Shown: piece after piece, positions 1 through 8,257 of the stretch
Numbering within the stretch: the stretch's first letter is position 1
Layout: each line of letters starts with the position of its first letter
Assembly (NCBI RefSeq): GCF_008107695.1
Contig: NZ_VIRG01000056.1
Span: forward strand, 1-64,000
Length of the DNA: 64,000 bases
Origin: Stappia sp. BW2
GTDB lineage: Bacteria; Pseudomonadota; Alphaproteobacteria; Rhizobiales; Stappiaceae
Direction: 5' to 3'
Position numbers and translations under genes: made by a program
The notes under the pieces: generated by a model
What the model was told of the DNA's origin: nothing
Databases searched by the model: none
What the model saw: only the letters and a program-made list of their open reading frames with translations

Positions 1-399
1 TTCCTTGTATGAAAGATCAGCGTACCTGCGTAACTCCTTAAAACCCCAAACCCCCGAAAGAGCCTGAGATCGCAAGGCCAACGCCGCCTACGCTTCCCTT
101 CCTTCAATAATCAAATTGTCAAAGAACAGAGGCTCTAAAACCTCTCAAGCCGTAACCAAAACTCAACAAAAACAACCCACTCGCCGAACCATCAAGCTCG
201 GCCACCTGGACCAATTTTCTGGAATTAAGGTCACAAAACCCTGTCGCCAGCGACGTTGCCGCCGTCGATGAACCGGGTTATACGCACCTCACCCCAACCC
301 GTCAACAACCGTTTTCGAAAAAAATCAAAAAAAGCGAAAAAACTTTCAAAAGGGCGGGAAAATAACGTGGTTTCAGATAGTTAGTACTTATCCACCTTT
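1..399. other. Gene-free stretch at window start
   Basis: I see no convincing reading frame here. The right half is A-rich: positions 310-360 hold several A tracts which, read on the minus strand, are T tracts downstream of the thiolase-like gene. They could help end its transcript, but there is no strong stem. A single 8-of-9 match to a DnaA box (TTATCCACC) lies at 389-397. One box alone is not evidence of an origin. Confidence 0.5.
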
Positions 400-1587
400 C
401 TACACAAACGGTGAAACCAGCATGCCTGAGCCCAGTCCGCCGGCTGCTGCAATCAGCGCCATGCCCAGGTTTCGGGCACCTTCCGCAGGGGCTTCCTCGC
501 CGGTCAGCTGATCGAACAGATGAACAACCAGAATTGCGCCTGATGCGCCTATCGGATGTCCTCTGGAAAGAGCGCCGCCCGTCCGGTTCACACCCTCAGA
601 TGCAAGGTTCAGCCTCTCGGCAGTCACCATTGCCTGAACCGCATAGGCTTCCATGAGTTCCGTTGCCGCCAGTTCGCCCGCTCCGATGTCGAGCTCCGAA
701 AACATGGCGTTCGCCACTTCTATCGGAACCAGAGCCGGATCTCCCGGGCTACCGCCGGCACTGTGGCCGGTCAGAATTTTCAGACCAGCCTGCCGGTTGC
801 CGTTTGCCGGCTGAAAAAAGCGCTGGTGAAAGAGGTCTTCGGACATCAGAAGCACCGCGGCAGCTCCATCCGCCTCGCAGGCGATCGTAGCCGCGCTGAG
901 GCCAGTGTCCTGGGTGCCAGCCAGTACGGGCGCCCTGAGAGCCGTCCTGAGTGACAGGTTGCGCGTGAAGCCATCCTTCTCCGGAAAGCATCCGCCGGCA
1001 TGGACCAGTCGCTGCAAAAGATGCTCCTGCGCCGCCACCGCCTTTTGGTGAGAAGCGACGGCATAGGCTGCTTGAGCCTCTTTTGTCGTGCCCGTTTCGG
1101 CGGCAAGCTGGGCGGCGGCTTCAGCGAGGTCCGGATCGTCGAACGGCGCGGGCGCAAAGGCAGGCCGGTCATAGGCAACGGATGGCGCTCCCCGGCCCGC
1201 AGGTCTGGTCATTCGGATCGGTGCCCGGCTGAAGCTTTCCGTACCGCCTGCCAGAACAATCTCGGCCGCACCGGCTTCGATCATGCGTGCGCCCATGAGG
1301 ATTGCGTCCAGGCCCGAACAGCACTGCGTATCGATGGTCAATGCGGCAACCGTTTGCGGAACCCCGGCGCGAAGTGCTGCAAGCCGCGCCGGATTGCCGC
1401 CGCCGTAAAGCGCGTTGCCCAGAAACACGCAATCGACATCTCCGGGCTCGATACCGGCGTCCACAATAAGCTGATCGAGAACGGGCGCCGCAAGCTCGTC
1501 GGCCTGCAACATGGCAAGTGCCCCGCCACGCGGGCAAACCGCTGTGCGCCGTGCTGCTGCAATCACTGCCTTGCGGTTCTGATTCAA
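400..1587 (-). CDS. Thiolase-family protein with substituted catalytic residues
   Basis: A protein of 395 residues, the normal length for thiolases. The start is a TTG at 1587 that overlaps the TGA of the upstream ligase gene (TTGA), suggesting translational coupling. The alternative ATG at 1719 lies deep inside the ligase gene. The nucleophile motif is present (Cys89 in TQCCSGLDA), as is the C-terminal histidine motif (SRGHPIGASG, near 347). The usual NEAFA motif reads MEAYA, and the final CxGxG cysteine is replaced (IAAAGGLGSG, near 380). Known thiolases use that cysteine as the acid/base, so ordinary acetyl-CoA C-acetyltransferase activity is doubtful. It is the last gene of the biotin-transport operon and may act on a CoA thioester made by the neighbouring ligase. 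The family call is firm; the substrate is unknown. Confidence 0.82.
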   Translation of the reverse strand: MNQNRKAVIAAARRTAVCPRGGALAMLQADELAAPVLDQLIVDAGIEPGDVDCVFLGNALYGGGNPARLAALRAGVPQTVAALTIDTQCCSGLDAILMGARMIEAGAAEIVLAGGTESFSRAPIRMTRPAGRGAPSVAYDRPAFAPAPFDDPDLAEAAAQLAAETGTTKEAQAAYAVASHQKAVAAQEHLLQRLVHAGGCFPEKDGFTRNLSLRTALRAPVLAGTQDTGLSAATIACEADGAAAVLLMSEDLFHQRFFQPANGNRQAGLKILTGHSAGGSPGDPALVPIEVANAMFSELDIGAGELAATELMEAYAVQAMVTAERLNLASEGVNRTGGALSRGHPIGASGAILVVHLFDQLTGEEAPAEGARNLGMALIAAAGGLGSGMLVSPFV

Positions 1588-3026
1588 ACGCTGCCTCCAC
1601 CTTTCGCCAAGTCCGCCACGGTCTTCTGAATATCCGGCTTGCCCCCTGGCGTCAGCGGTATCTTTGCCTGGATGTGAATGTGTCTGGGCACCTTGCCGGG
1701 CGAAAGACGGGCGCGGCAATGACGCAGCAAAATCTGGTCGGCGTCCGCCAGGGGTGCGCTCAGTTCGACCACGGCCTCCAGCCGGTGACCACGAACATGG
1801 TCCGGAAGCCCCGCGACGACGGCCAGCGCGACAGACGGATGCTCGGCCAGCACGGCCTCAACCTCTTCCGGGTAGACATTCAGACCGGAGGTGATGACCA
1901 TCCGGTTTTCGCGGCCTGTCAGAAACAGGAACCCCCGGTCATCGATATAACCGTGATCGCCAACGGTGAGCCAGCCGTCCTGCCAGAGTGTATCCGGCGC
2001 GGTCCCGCAGATATAGTGCGAAAACAGCAACCCACTCCGGATCCAGATCAAGCCAGCACTGCCAGGGCGCGCGGGCGCGGCCGGATCACCAATCGCAATC
2101 TCCACCCCCTGCGCGGCCTTTCCAACCGAACCAGGGGGGATATCGTCTTCGGGTGAGGCCAGAGTGATGAAGCTGGTTTCCGAAGCTCCATAGAACTCGA
2201 AAAGCCGTGCCTCGGGGAAAACCGACTTCAACGCCTGCCGGTCCGCTTCGTGCCATTTGGCGCCACTCGCAAGAACCTGCTTCACCGCGGCAACGGTCCC
2301 GTTGCGCCGGGCGGTTTCAGCCAGAAAGTGCAGCTGGGTCGGTGTGGCATACAGGACCGAACCTCCAGCCGAGCTGCCAAGGTCTCTCAACACCACGCGC
2401 GGATCGAACCGCGGCACAAGCACCACGTGCTGGCCACAGGCAAGGCCGCAGACGGCGCCATAAAGGTGAAGCGAATGGGTCAGCTGGCCCGGCAGGACGA
2501 CGCGGCTATGTTCCGAAATGCCGAAGGCTTGTGCGGACAGTTTGAAGCTTTCAATCCACGACCCATGGGACCGGACATAGCCCTTGGGAACGCCGCTGGA
2601 ACCGGACGTGAACCCTGCGTAGAAAAGATCGCCTTCATCCGGTGGCGTCTCCGGTGCCATCAGGTCCCCGGCGGCCCCCCTGCTGCCTTCGCACAATGCC
2701 GGAAAGCTTTCATCATCGATGACGAGATCAGGTGCAATCGCGTCAAGAACCGTTACGGCCTGTGTTGCGGGCCAGTCCGGATCCATGACCGTGGCAATGC
2801 GACCGGTGCAGGCGCAGGCAAGGAAGCAGACGATCAGCGCAGCCGGATCCCGGAAGCGCAAGACCACGTATCCACCGCGACCTGACCGCGTCCGAAGCGC
2901 GTTCTCGATCCGGCCGACGCTATCAGCCAGGTCCTGCCAGGAGAAAGTCTGCGAGCTGCATGTCAGTGCGGACGTAGACGCTTTCTGGCTGACAAACCGG
3001 CCGAGACTGTCGCCGACAAAAGGCAT
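1584..3026 (-). CDS. AMP-dependent acyl-CoA ligase in biotin transport operon
   Basis: A class I adenylate-forming enzyme of 480 residues, cytosolic by sequence. Visible motifs are the phosphate-binding loop (FTSGSSGVPKG, residues 139-149), the adenine-binding motif (FYGASET), the hinge with TGRENRMVITSGLNVYPEE, and the C-terminal lysine motif PLTPGGKPD. Such enzymes activate a carboxylate to an acyl-AMP and then an acyl-CoA. It lies 26 bp downstream of bioY and overlaps the thiolase-like gene by 4 bp, so it belongs to the same transcript. Context suggests a carboxylate related to biotin (biotin, a biotin vitamer, or pimelate). That is inference; a medium- or long-chain fatty acid is the plain alternative. 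Confidence 0.85.
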   Translation of the reverse strand: MPFVGDSLGRFVSQKASTSALTCSSQTFSWQDLADSVGRIENALRTRSGRGGYVVLRFRDPAALIVCFLACACTGRIATVMDPDWPATQAVTVLDAIAPDLVIDDESFPALCEGSRGAAGDLMAPETPPDEGDLFYAGFTSGSSGVPKGYVRSHGSWIESFKLSAQAFGISEHSRVVLPGQLTHSLHLYGAVCGLACGQHVVLVPRFDPRVVLRDLGSSAGGSVLYATPTQLHFLAETARRNGTVAAVKQVLASGAKWHEADRQALKSVFPEARLFEFYGASETSFITLASPEDDIPPGSVGKAAQGVEIAIGDPAAPARPGSAGLIWIRSGLLFSHYICGTAPDTLWQDGWLTVGDHGYIDDRGFLFLTGRENRMVITSGLNVYPEEVEAVLAEHPSVALAVVAGLPDHVRGHRLEAVVELSAPLADADQILLRHCRARLSPGKVPRHIHIQAKIPLTPGGKPDIQKTVADLAKGGGSV

Positions 3027-3052
3027 GAGAGGGATTGGCCCTGTGGTCGCTG

Positions 3053-3607
3053 TTACGACCGTGAGAGAACGGCACCCGGCAGACCGCGCGCAACGGTCTG
3101 AACGATGACCGCCGTCAGTGCGACCTTGACCAGATCCCCCGGAATGAAGACTGAGCTGCCGAGCGCGGCTTTCGGCAGGGACAGGCCGGCCATGATGGCA
3201 ACTCCCGGAATGCCAATGGCATAAACCACCAGGATGCCGCCAACCGCGGCGGAGATGGCGGCGGCAGCCAGGATGTTCATCTCTCGGGTCGACTGCATGA
3301 TCCAGCCAGCCACAAGCGCTCCGACCGGCCAGCCGATCAGAAAGCCGACCGACGGGCCCATGAAAACGCCTAGGCCACCACGACCACCGGACAGGAAGGG
3401 CAAACCGAGCGCGACGAGAAACAGGAACAGCAGCACAGCAAGCGCGCCCCGGATCGGGCCAAGCATGACACCGGCCAGCATCACACCAAGGGTCTGTGCC
3501 GTGATCGGTACGCCACCGAGAAAGGCGATTGCAACTGGCGGAACAAGGCCCAGGGCAGAAATGAGCGCGGCATAGAAAGCAACATGCACAAGTGATCTGT
3601 CAGCCAT
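3053..3607 (-). CDS. bioY: BioY, substrate-binding subunit of biotin ECF transporter
   Basis: An integral membrane protein of 184 residues with about six hydrophobic segments. It carries the BioY family pattern near the N-terminus (PVAIAFLGGVPITAQTLGVM) and the Gly-rich LPFLSGGRGGLGVFMGPSVG segment. BioY is the high-affinity biotin-binding S component in the cytoplasmic membrane. I chose the ATG at 3607 because AAGAAGG lies upstream; an ATG at 3652 would add a hydrophilic leader that the family lacks. It sits 145 bp downstream of bioN, in the order bioM-bioN-bioY. Confidence 0.93.
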   Translation of the reverse strand: MADRSLVHVAFYAALISALGLVPPVAIAFLGGVPITAQTLGVMLAGVMLGPIRGALAVLLFLFLVALGLPFLSGGRGGLGVFMGPSVGFLIGWPVGALVAGWIMQSTREMNILAAAAISAAVGGILVVYAIGIPGVAIMAGLSLPKAALGSSVFIPGDLVKVALTAVIVQTVARGLPGAVLSRS

Positions 3608-3752
3608 GATGAATTCGACCTTCTTTTCAGGAACAATGGGACTGCCACTCACCCACGAACTGAACGGATGGGTTGGGGCCCCGAAATCGTCATCACTGAG
3701 CGGGATAGCCCAGTTTTCAGCCGAGTGCCAGTCAACACCGGCTTCTTTTCGG

Positions 3753-4361
3753 TCATCTTGACAGGCCTTGCGACCCGCCTCGCGCCTTCAGCGCTTCGGC
3801 AACATGATCCGACATGCTCAGGGATTGGATGGCGAATGGCGCCAGAAGACGCCACGAATTTCGCGTGCCTGTTCGCGCCTGCCAGGCTTCGCGAAGCTGA
3901 GCAAAGACGACAAGCATGTAAGGCGCGAACCGCAGCACCAGCGCAACGCCCAGCGCCGGTTTGCGGGGAGAGAAACCGAAAATCTCGAGCGGTTTGAACA
4001 ACGGCAGGACGGCGTCCAGCATGTCGTCCATCCGGGTGGTGACCGAAACGAAATTCGCCGACAGGATCATGATTGCAAGCCGCAGGATCATTGCGACCCC
4101 TTCCAGAAGACTGCCGGAGACCCAGTGCAGCACCAGAAGCGCGGCAAGCAGATACGACATTGCCCGCAACAACTTCAGCTGCGCCAGACCATCGCGTCCA
4201 AGGGAGGCGTAACACAAGAGAACGGCTCCAAGAGCCGGCAGCAGGACCCAGAAGGACGTGTACTGCAGCAACAGCAGACTGGCGAGGGCGATTGCCAGCA
4301 GCTTCAGACCCGCGGGCAGGCGGTGAGCCCAGCTATTGCCCTGGAGATAGACCGACATCAT
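3753..4361 (-). CDS. bioN: BioN, transmembrane coupling subunit of biotin ECF transporter
   Basis: A 202-residue CbiQ/EcfT family membrane protein. It has several hydrophobic helices in the first half and the conserved cytoplasmic coupling motif with A(L)KARGG at the C-terminus (VAEALKARGGSQG), which docks on the ATPase. It couples BioM ATP hydrolysis to BioY. Its ATG overlaps the bioM TGA (ATGA at 4358-4361), so the two are translationally coupled. The gene order and the short length fit the alphaproteobacterial bioMNY type rather than the cobalt or nickel CbiQ type. Confidence 0.9.
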   Translation of the reverse strand: MMSVYLQGNSWAHRLPAGLKLLAIALASLLLLQYTSFWVLLPALGAVLLCYASLGRDGLAQLKLLRAMSYLLAALLVLHWVSGSLLEGVAMILRLAIMILSANFVSVTTRMDDMLDAVLPLFKPLEIFGFSPRKPALGVALVLRFAPYMLVVFAQLREAWQARTGTRNSWRLLAPFAIQSLSMSDHVAEALKARGGSQGLSR

Positions 4362-5137
4362 AGCTCGGCAATCTCCACGTCCATGTCCTGACGCGAAAGG
4401 ACGTCCTCCTGAAAGGCCGCCCGCACAGCATCAGGCTCGCCATCCATGCGCAAACGCCCGCCCTCCAGCCAGAGCAGTCTATCGAAGCCGTCAAACTGGC
4501 TGAGATCGTGGCTGACCAGAACGATTTTCTGCGGCAGCGAGAGGATCTTCTGACGGATCCGAACCGTCGTCAGGGCATCGAGGCTGGACATGGGTTCATC
4601 CAGCACCAGAAGGCGCGGCTCCATAACCAGAACCGCCAGGATGCAGATGAGCTGTTTCTGCCCGCCGGAAAGCTCGGTGATCGGCTTGCCGGCAAGCCCC
4701 TCACAGCCATGCAGCGCCAGGAATGCGCGCGCCCGGCTGCGACTTTCTTCCTTGCCTGCCCCCAACTGGGTGAGACCAAAGGCGATCTCTTCCTCAACGG
4801 TCGGGAAAATGGCCTGGTGATCCGGGTTCTGAAACACGAAGCCGACATGGCGCGGCAATTCCAGTTCCGCCTCGTCGTACGGTGCCCCGAAAAGAGTGAG
4901 ATTGCCGCTTGTCGGGGCGCGCAAACCATTCAAAAGGCGCACAAAGGAGCTCTTGCCCGATCCGTTCAGACCGATAACCCCGATCCGATCCTCTGCAAGC
5001 TGCAAAGTGAGATCTTTCAGGATAGGCACGCTTCCGGCCTTCAGGCCGACCCGATCGAATACCGCATAGGGACTGGCGTCCGGATTGCAGACCCGGTGCT
5101 CCGCCGTGGGTTTTCTGCTTTTGGGCCAGAATGCCAT
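4358..5137 (-). CDS. bioM: BioM, ATPase of biotin ECF transporter
   Basis: A 259-residue ABC ATPase. Walker A is GLNGSGKS at residues 56-63, the signature is LSGGQKQ, Walker B is LLVLDEPMSSLD, and the switch histidine is in VLVSHDLS. It energises BioN/BioY at the inner face of the membrane. I chose ATG 5137, preceded by GAGGTGAC; an upstream ATG at 5221 would read through the promoter region and adds an Arg-rich stretch. It is the first gene of the operon, 49 nt downstream of the predicted transcription start. Confidence 0.92.
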   Translation of the reverse strand: MAFWPKSRKPTAEHRVCNPDASPYAVFDRVGLKAGSVPILKDLTLQLAEDRIGVIGLNGSGKSSFVRLLNGLRAPTSGNLTLFGAPYDEAELELPRHVGFVFQNPDHQAIFPTVEEEIAFGLTQLGAGKEESRSRARAFLALHGCEGLAGKPITELSGGQKQLICILAVLVMEPRLLVLDEPMSSLDALTTVRIRQKILSLPQKIVLVSHDLSQFDGFDRLLWLEGGRLRMDGEPDAVRAAFQEDVLSRQDMDVEIAEL

Positions 5138-5192
5138 GTCACCTCGTCGCGGGCGGCGCTTCCTGCAACGGCCGGTCCCTGTTCGCGCGCAG

Positions 5193-5221
5193 CTTATCGG
5201 TTGGATCTGCCGTCTTGTCAA
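5193..5221 (-). promoter_or_regulatory. Predicted sigma70 promoter of the bioMNY operon
   Basis: Read on the minus strand, a perfect TTGACA (-35, 5216-5221) is followed by a 17-nt spacer and GATAAG (-10, 5193-5198). It would start transcription near 5186, just upstream of bioM and downstream of the MocR gene. I looked for the alphaproteobacterial BioR box (TTAT-MK-ATAA type) in this gap and did not find one. Confidence 0.65.
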
Positions 5222-5263
5222 AGACTGACGGTCGTTCAGCGGAAATACCTCTGCGGTAAGGCT

Positions 5264-6673
5264 CTACCCTACCGGGCGCGTCAGATCGGGCAATTCGGCC
5301 AATTGGCCAATGGTCGATCTGATGCGCTCCAGAGCCCAACGGAATCGGTCGTCGGATTGTTCGGATCCAAAGGTCAGACGCAGATACGGCGCGGGCCGAT
5401 AGTCCTTCGCCTGGAAATATCGGGACGACAGCACGGAGATGCCCTGATGGCCAAGCGCATTCTGCAACGCGTCGGGATCGACGGTGTCCGGCAAGCGCAG
5501 CCAGCCGAACACCTTGTTGACATCGCTTTGCAGGAAATGGGGTGCGAGCAGGTCACGTGCGGCCAGAAATCTCGTGCGGTTCGCCTTGCGTTTCAAACGC
5601 AGTGTCTTGAACAGATGCCCCTCGCGCACCCAGCCGGCGATAAGTTCCGCCGTGATGGGGGAGGCCATCCAGGTGCTTTCGCCGATCTTGTTGCGAATGC
5701 TGTCGCCAAATGGCCCGGGCACATGAACGAAGCCGATCCGGCTGCCGGGTGAGCAGACCTTGGAGATACTGGCGATGGAGGCGGTGAGTTCAGGCGCCAG
5801 CGCGCCGAAGGCAGGCAAGGCATCAGGCAGAAAAGGCGTATAGGGATCATCCTCGACGATCTTCAGGCCATGTTGCCGGGCCACCGCGACCAGATCCTGC
5901 CGCTCTTCGACGGACATTGTGTGGGTGGTCGGGTTCTGCATGTTCGGCATCAGAAAGACGCCCTTTACGCTGTTAGCCTTCGCGGCCTGGGCAAGGGCCG
6001 CAGGGTCCATGGCGCCGAAACCGCCGTCGTCACGCGTCAGCGCGGGCAGGGGTATCGGCTTCAGACCGATGCTGGCGAAGGAGCTGAAGATCGAAGGATA
6101 GGTGAACCGGTCGACGGCAACCGCGTCGCCCTGGCGAAACAGAGCCTGACAGGTGACCTGAATTCCGTGCTGCGCGCCGCAGGTCACCGCCACCCTGTCC
6201 GGGTCGGCGTCCAGACCATAGTCCTTGAAGACAAGCGCACCGGTTTCGCGATGGGCCTTGAGGCCCTCCGAGGGCACGAAGCCGTTCAGCAGGTCGATCC
6301 CCACCGTTCGAGCCATCCGCGTGAGCCCGTCGGAAAGGCTGGGGTTGAGGTGCGGATAAGCAAAATTGCGCGCCAGATCGCAGGTTTCCGGCTCGTCTTC
6401 CTTTGGAATAAGTGGCGAAACCTTCTGGGTTTCAGACGCAATATAGGTGCCCCGCCCGGTTTCCCCTTTCACCAGCCTGCGCCGTTCCGCCTCGCCATAG
6501 GCCCTTGTGACGGTGCCGAGTGTCACACCGAGCTGATAGGCTAGTTCTCGCTGCGGCGGCAGCCTGTCCCCCTGGGCAAGCGCACCGGCCTTGATGTCGG
6601 CTTCCAGCGCATCGGCGATCGCTAGATAAATCGGGCCTGAGGCCGCTTCAATGTTCGGAATCCACATTGTCAT
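5264..6673 (-). CDS. MocR-family (GntR-aminotransferase fusion) regulator
   Basis: A 469-residue protein with an N-terminal GntR-type winged helix (about residues 10-75, with LPPQRELAYQLGVTLGTVTRAY). A fold type I aminotransferase-like domain follows (about 115-460). The PLP lysine motif is SISKVCSPGSRIGF. MocR proteins bind PLP and usually control a divergent gene. Here that gene is the LysE-type exporter 106 bp away, and the shared intergenic region carries TTGTATC repeats suitable as operators. The start could be the ATG at 6673 or 6667. The ligand is unknown; an amino acid or a PLP adduct is likely from the family. Confidence 0.88.
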   Translation of the reverse strand: MTMWIPNIEAASGPIYLAIADALEADIKAGALAQGDRLPPQRELAYQLGVTLGTVTRAYGEAERRRLVKGETGRGTYIASETQKVSPLIPKEDEPETCDLARNFAYPHLNPSLSDGLTRMARTVGIDLLNGFVPSEGLKAHRETGALVFKDYGLDADPDRVAVTCGAQHGIQVTCQALFRQGDAVAVDRFTYPSIFSSFASIGLKPIPLPALTRDDGGFGAMDPAALAQAAKANSVKGVFLMPNMQNPTTHTMSVEERQDLVAVARQHGLKIVEDDPYTPFLPDALPAFGALAPELTASIASISKVCSPGSRIGFVHVPGPFGDSIRNKIGESTWMASPITAELIAGWVREGHLFKTLRLKRKANRTRFLAARDLLAPHFLQSDVNKVFGWLRLPDTVDPDALQNALGHQGISVLSSRYFQAKDYRPAPYLRLTFGSEQSDDRFRWALERIRSTIGQLAELPDLTRPVG

Positions 6674-6695
6674 GAGAACAATGTTATCATTGACT

Positions 6696-6750
6696 GATAC
6701 AATAGCTCAAGACAATTAGTATCTCCGCTATTTTGTATCGATTGTATCGA
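6696..6750. promoter_or_regulatory. Putative MocR operator: direct and inverted TTGTATC repeats
   Basis: Two abutting 9-bp direct repeats TTGTATCGA lie at 6733-6741 and 6742-6750. An inverted copy of the core (GATACAA) lies at 6696-6702. All sit between the divergent MocR and LysE genes. MocR regulators such as GabR and PdxR are known to bind direct repeats, so the arrangement fits. Confidence 0.6.
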
Positions 6751-6779
6751 TGCACTCGATGCTTTGTCTGGAGATACCC

Positions 6780-7376
6780 ATGGATTACGCGACGTTTCTT
6801 GCCTTCGCGGTCTTCGTCATCGTCATGACCGGCACGCCCGGTCCGGGCAATCTGACCTTTCTGGCCATCGGCGCGTCTGCCGGCTACCGCACCGCCTTTC
6901 CCGTGATTGTCGCCTCGCAGATCGGCTCCCTGCCGCTCAAGCTGAGTGTTGCCTATGGCCTTGGCCATGTCATGGCGGCTGGCGGCCCGGTCGTGACCGT
7001 CTTCAAGGTGCTGAGCATGGCCTATATGACTTATCTTGCGTGGCGGATCATCTGCCTCAGCGTCAAACCGAATGGCGAAGTTGCCCTGCCCAGTTTTTGG
7101 GAAGGGCTGCTGATACACCCGCTCAGCCCGAAAACCTGGGCGATGAACCTCGTCGCCTTTTCAACCTTTCTGGCCGGCAACGGGCTTGGCATCCACGAAA
7201 ACGCAATGATCCTGGTAGCGGGCTTCACTCTTGGCGGGATGGTGTTCCATTCCCTCTGGGCCTTGGCCGGCGTCTCCATTCTCGCCCTGATCGGCGATGG
7301 CACCATTATGCGCGCCATCACGGTTTCCATGGCAATTGCCATGCTGGCAGCAACCGTGTGGGCGCTGATTATCTGA
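6780..7376 (+). CDS. LysE/RhtB-family amino acid exporter
   Basis: A membrane protein of 198 residues with about six hydrophobic segments. It carries the family motif near the N-terminus (TGTPGPGNLTFLAIGAS) and the conserved PLSPKTWAMN motif. Proteins of this family export amino acids or small metabolites across the inner membrane. I chose the ATG at 6780, six bases after a GGAG; an in-frame ATG at 6750 has no such site and lies in the operator. Its control by the divergent MocR gene is likely from the layout. Confidence 0.88.
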   Translation: MDYATFLAFAVFVIVMTGTPGPGNLTFLAIGASAGYRTAFPVIVASQIGSLPLKLSVAYGLGHVMAAGGPVVTVFKVLSMAYMTYLAWRIICLSVKPNGEVALPSFWEGLLIHPLSPKTWAMNLVAFSTFLAGNGLGIHENAMILVAGFTLGGMVFHSLWALAGVSILALIGDGTIMRAITVSMAIAMLAATVWALII

Positions 7377-7406
7377 GGCCGGAGAAAGGGTTTGCGGCCG
7401 CGCTGT

Positions 7407-8120
7407 TCAATAGACGAAGGGGATGAACTTGCTCGTCCGCGCCGCGTAGGCATCGAATGGCGCACCGTATCTCTGCGAAAGATAGGCATCGAGTGCCGGG
7501 ATATGAAAGGCAACGAAAGAAACGGCCATGAACGCAGGCACCGATAGGGCCACCAGGCTGTGTGTCAGCAGGGCCCAGCCGGTGAAAAGTACGGTGTCGC
7601 CGAAATAGTTGATGTGCATGGAATAGGCGAACAGACCGCCGGTGTAGCATTTGCCACGATTTGCCGGGTCTCGCTTCCACCATTTGCGCTGCAGTTCCGA
7701 CCCGCTGTTGAGAAACGAGCCGACCAGGACCATCGCCAGGGCCACACCGTCTATAAGGGAGAACGGAACTACCGTCTGCCGGAATACGCCGCAGCCGAGC
7801 ACGAGGAAGCCGATTTCAAAAAACGCCATGAAAGCGCCCAGTCCGAACACTTCCGAAAACGCCACTTTCCGGGCCAGCAGATAGAACAACGTCAGAAGGT
7901 GGCGCGTGAAGTAGAGCAGGGTACAGGCGAGCAGAAGCAATCCGCGCTGCGGATCGGACACAACATCTGCCTGTCCGAACCACGAGGCTATCAGCTCCAA
8001 TCCGCCACCCAGAAGCAGCCAGATGCTGACAAGAAAACTCGCCAGATGAATGGCTGCAAAAACAGATTTCTGCTTTAGCGACTTACCATGCTGACGGCTG
8101 ACGCCTCCGGACTGTGCCAT
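7407..8120 (-). CDS. Membrane protein of the DUF1295 / isoprenylcysteine methyltransferase-like group
   Basis: A polytopic protein of 237 residues, with about six hydrophobic stretches. A C-terminal segment (YSMHINYFGDTVLFTGWAL) resembles the RHPNYFGE-type motif of DUF1295, steroid reductase and ICMT-like proteins. Those families modify lipids or isoprenoids with SAM or NADPH, but the activity here cannot be read from sequence. The ATG at 8120 follows AAGGAGAAG. It is divergent from a TetR gene and has a TetR-type operator 54 bp upstream of its start codon, so it is probably that regulator's target. Confidence 0.7.
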   Translation of the reverse strand: MAQSGGVSRQHGKSLKQKSVFAAIHLASFLVSIWLLLGGGLELIASWFGQADVVSDPQRGLLLLACTLLYFTRHLLTLFYLLARKVAFSEVFGLGAFMAFFEIGFLVLGCGVFRQTVVPFSLIDGVALAMVLVGSFLNSGSELQRKWWKRDPANRGKCYTGGLFAYSMHINYFGDTVLFTGWALLTHSLVALSVPAFMAVSFVAFHIPALDAYLSQRYGAPFDAYAARTSKFIPFVY

Positions 8121-8173
8121 AACTTCTCCTTCGACCCCGAAGCCGGGTGTCGAGCCCTTCAAACGGCAATTTC

Positions 8174-8197
8174 TTTTTCGACCAAGTGGACTAAAAA
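8174..8197. promoter_or_regulatory. TetR operator copy 1
   Basis: Imperfect palindrome with 11-bp arms, TTTTTCGACCA then AG then TGGACTAAAAA; 9 of 11 arm positions pair. A second copy lies exactly 60 bp to the right. Placed upstream of the ICMT-like gene, it is the likely repressor site for that gene. Confidence 0.7.
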
Positions 8198-8233
8198 GAA
8201 ATCTAGACGAAGCGGTTGCATGTGGTCAATGTG

Positions 8234-8257
8234 TTTATCGACCAACTGGACGAAATA
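8234..8257. promoter_or_regulatory. TetR operator copy 2, abutting the TetR start codon
   Basis: Imperfect palindrome TTTATCGACCA then AC then TGGACGAAATA, matching the first copy at nearly every position of the core TCGACCAnnTGGAC. It ends at the base before the TetR ATG (8258), so binding would repress the regulator's own gene. Confidence 0.7.

Noticed and set aside
389-397. Single near-match to a DnaA box (TTATCCACC)
   Set aside because: One box without a cluster, AT-rich unwinding region or replication gene does not support an origin.
5138-5263. BioR-type operator upstream of bioM
   Set aside because: I looked for the TTAT-NN-ATAA palindrome in the gap and did not find it.
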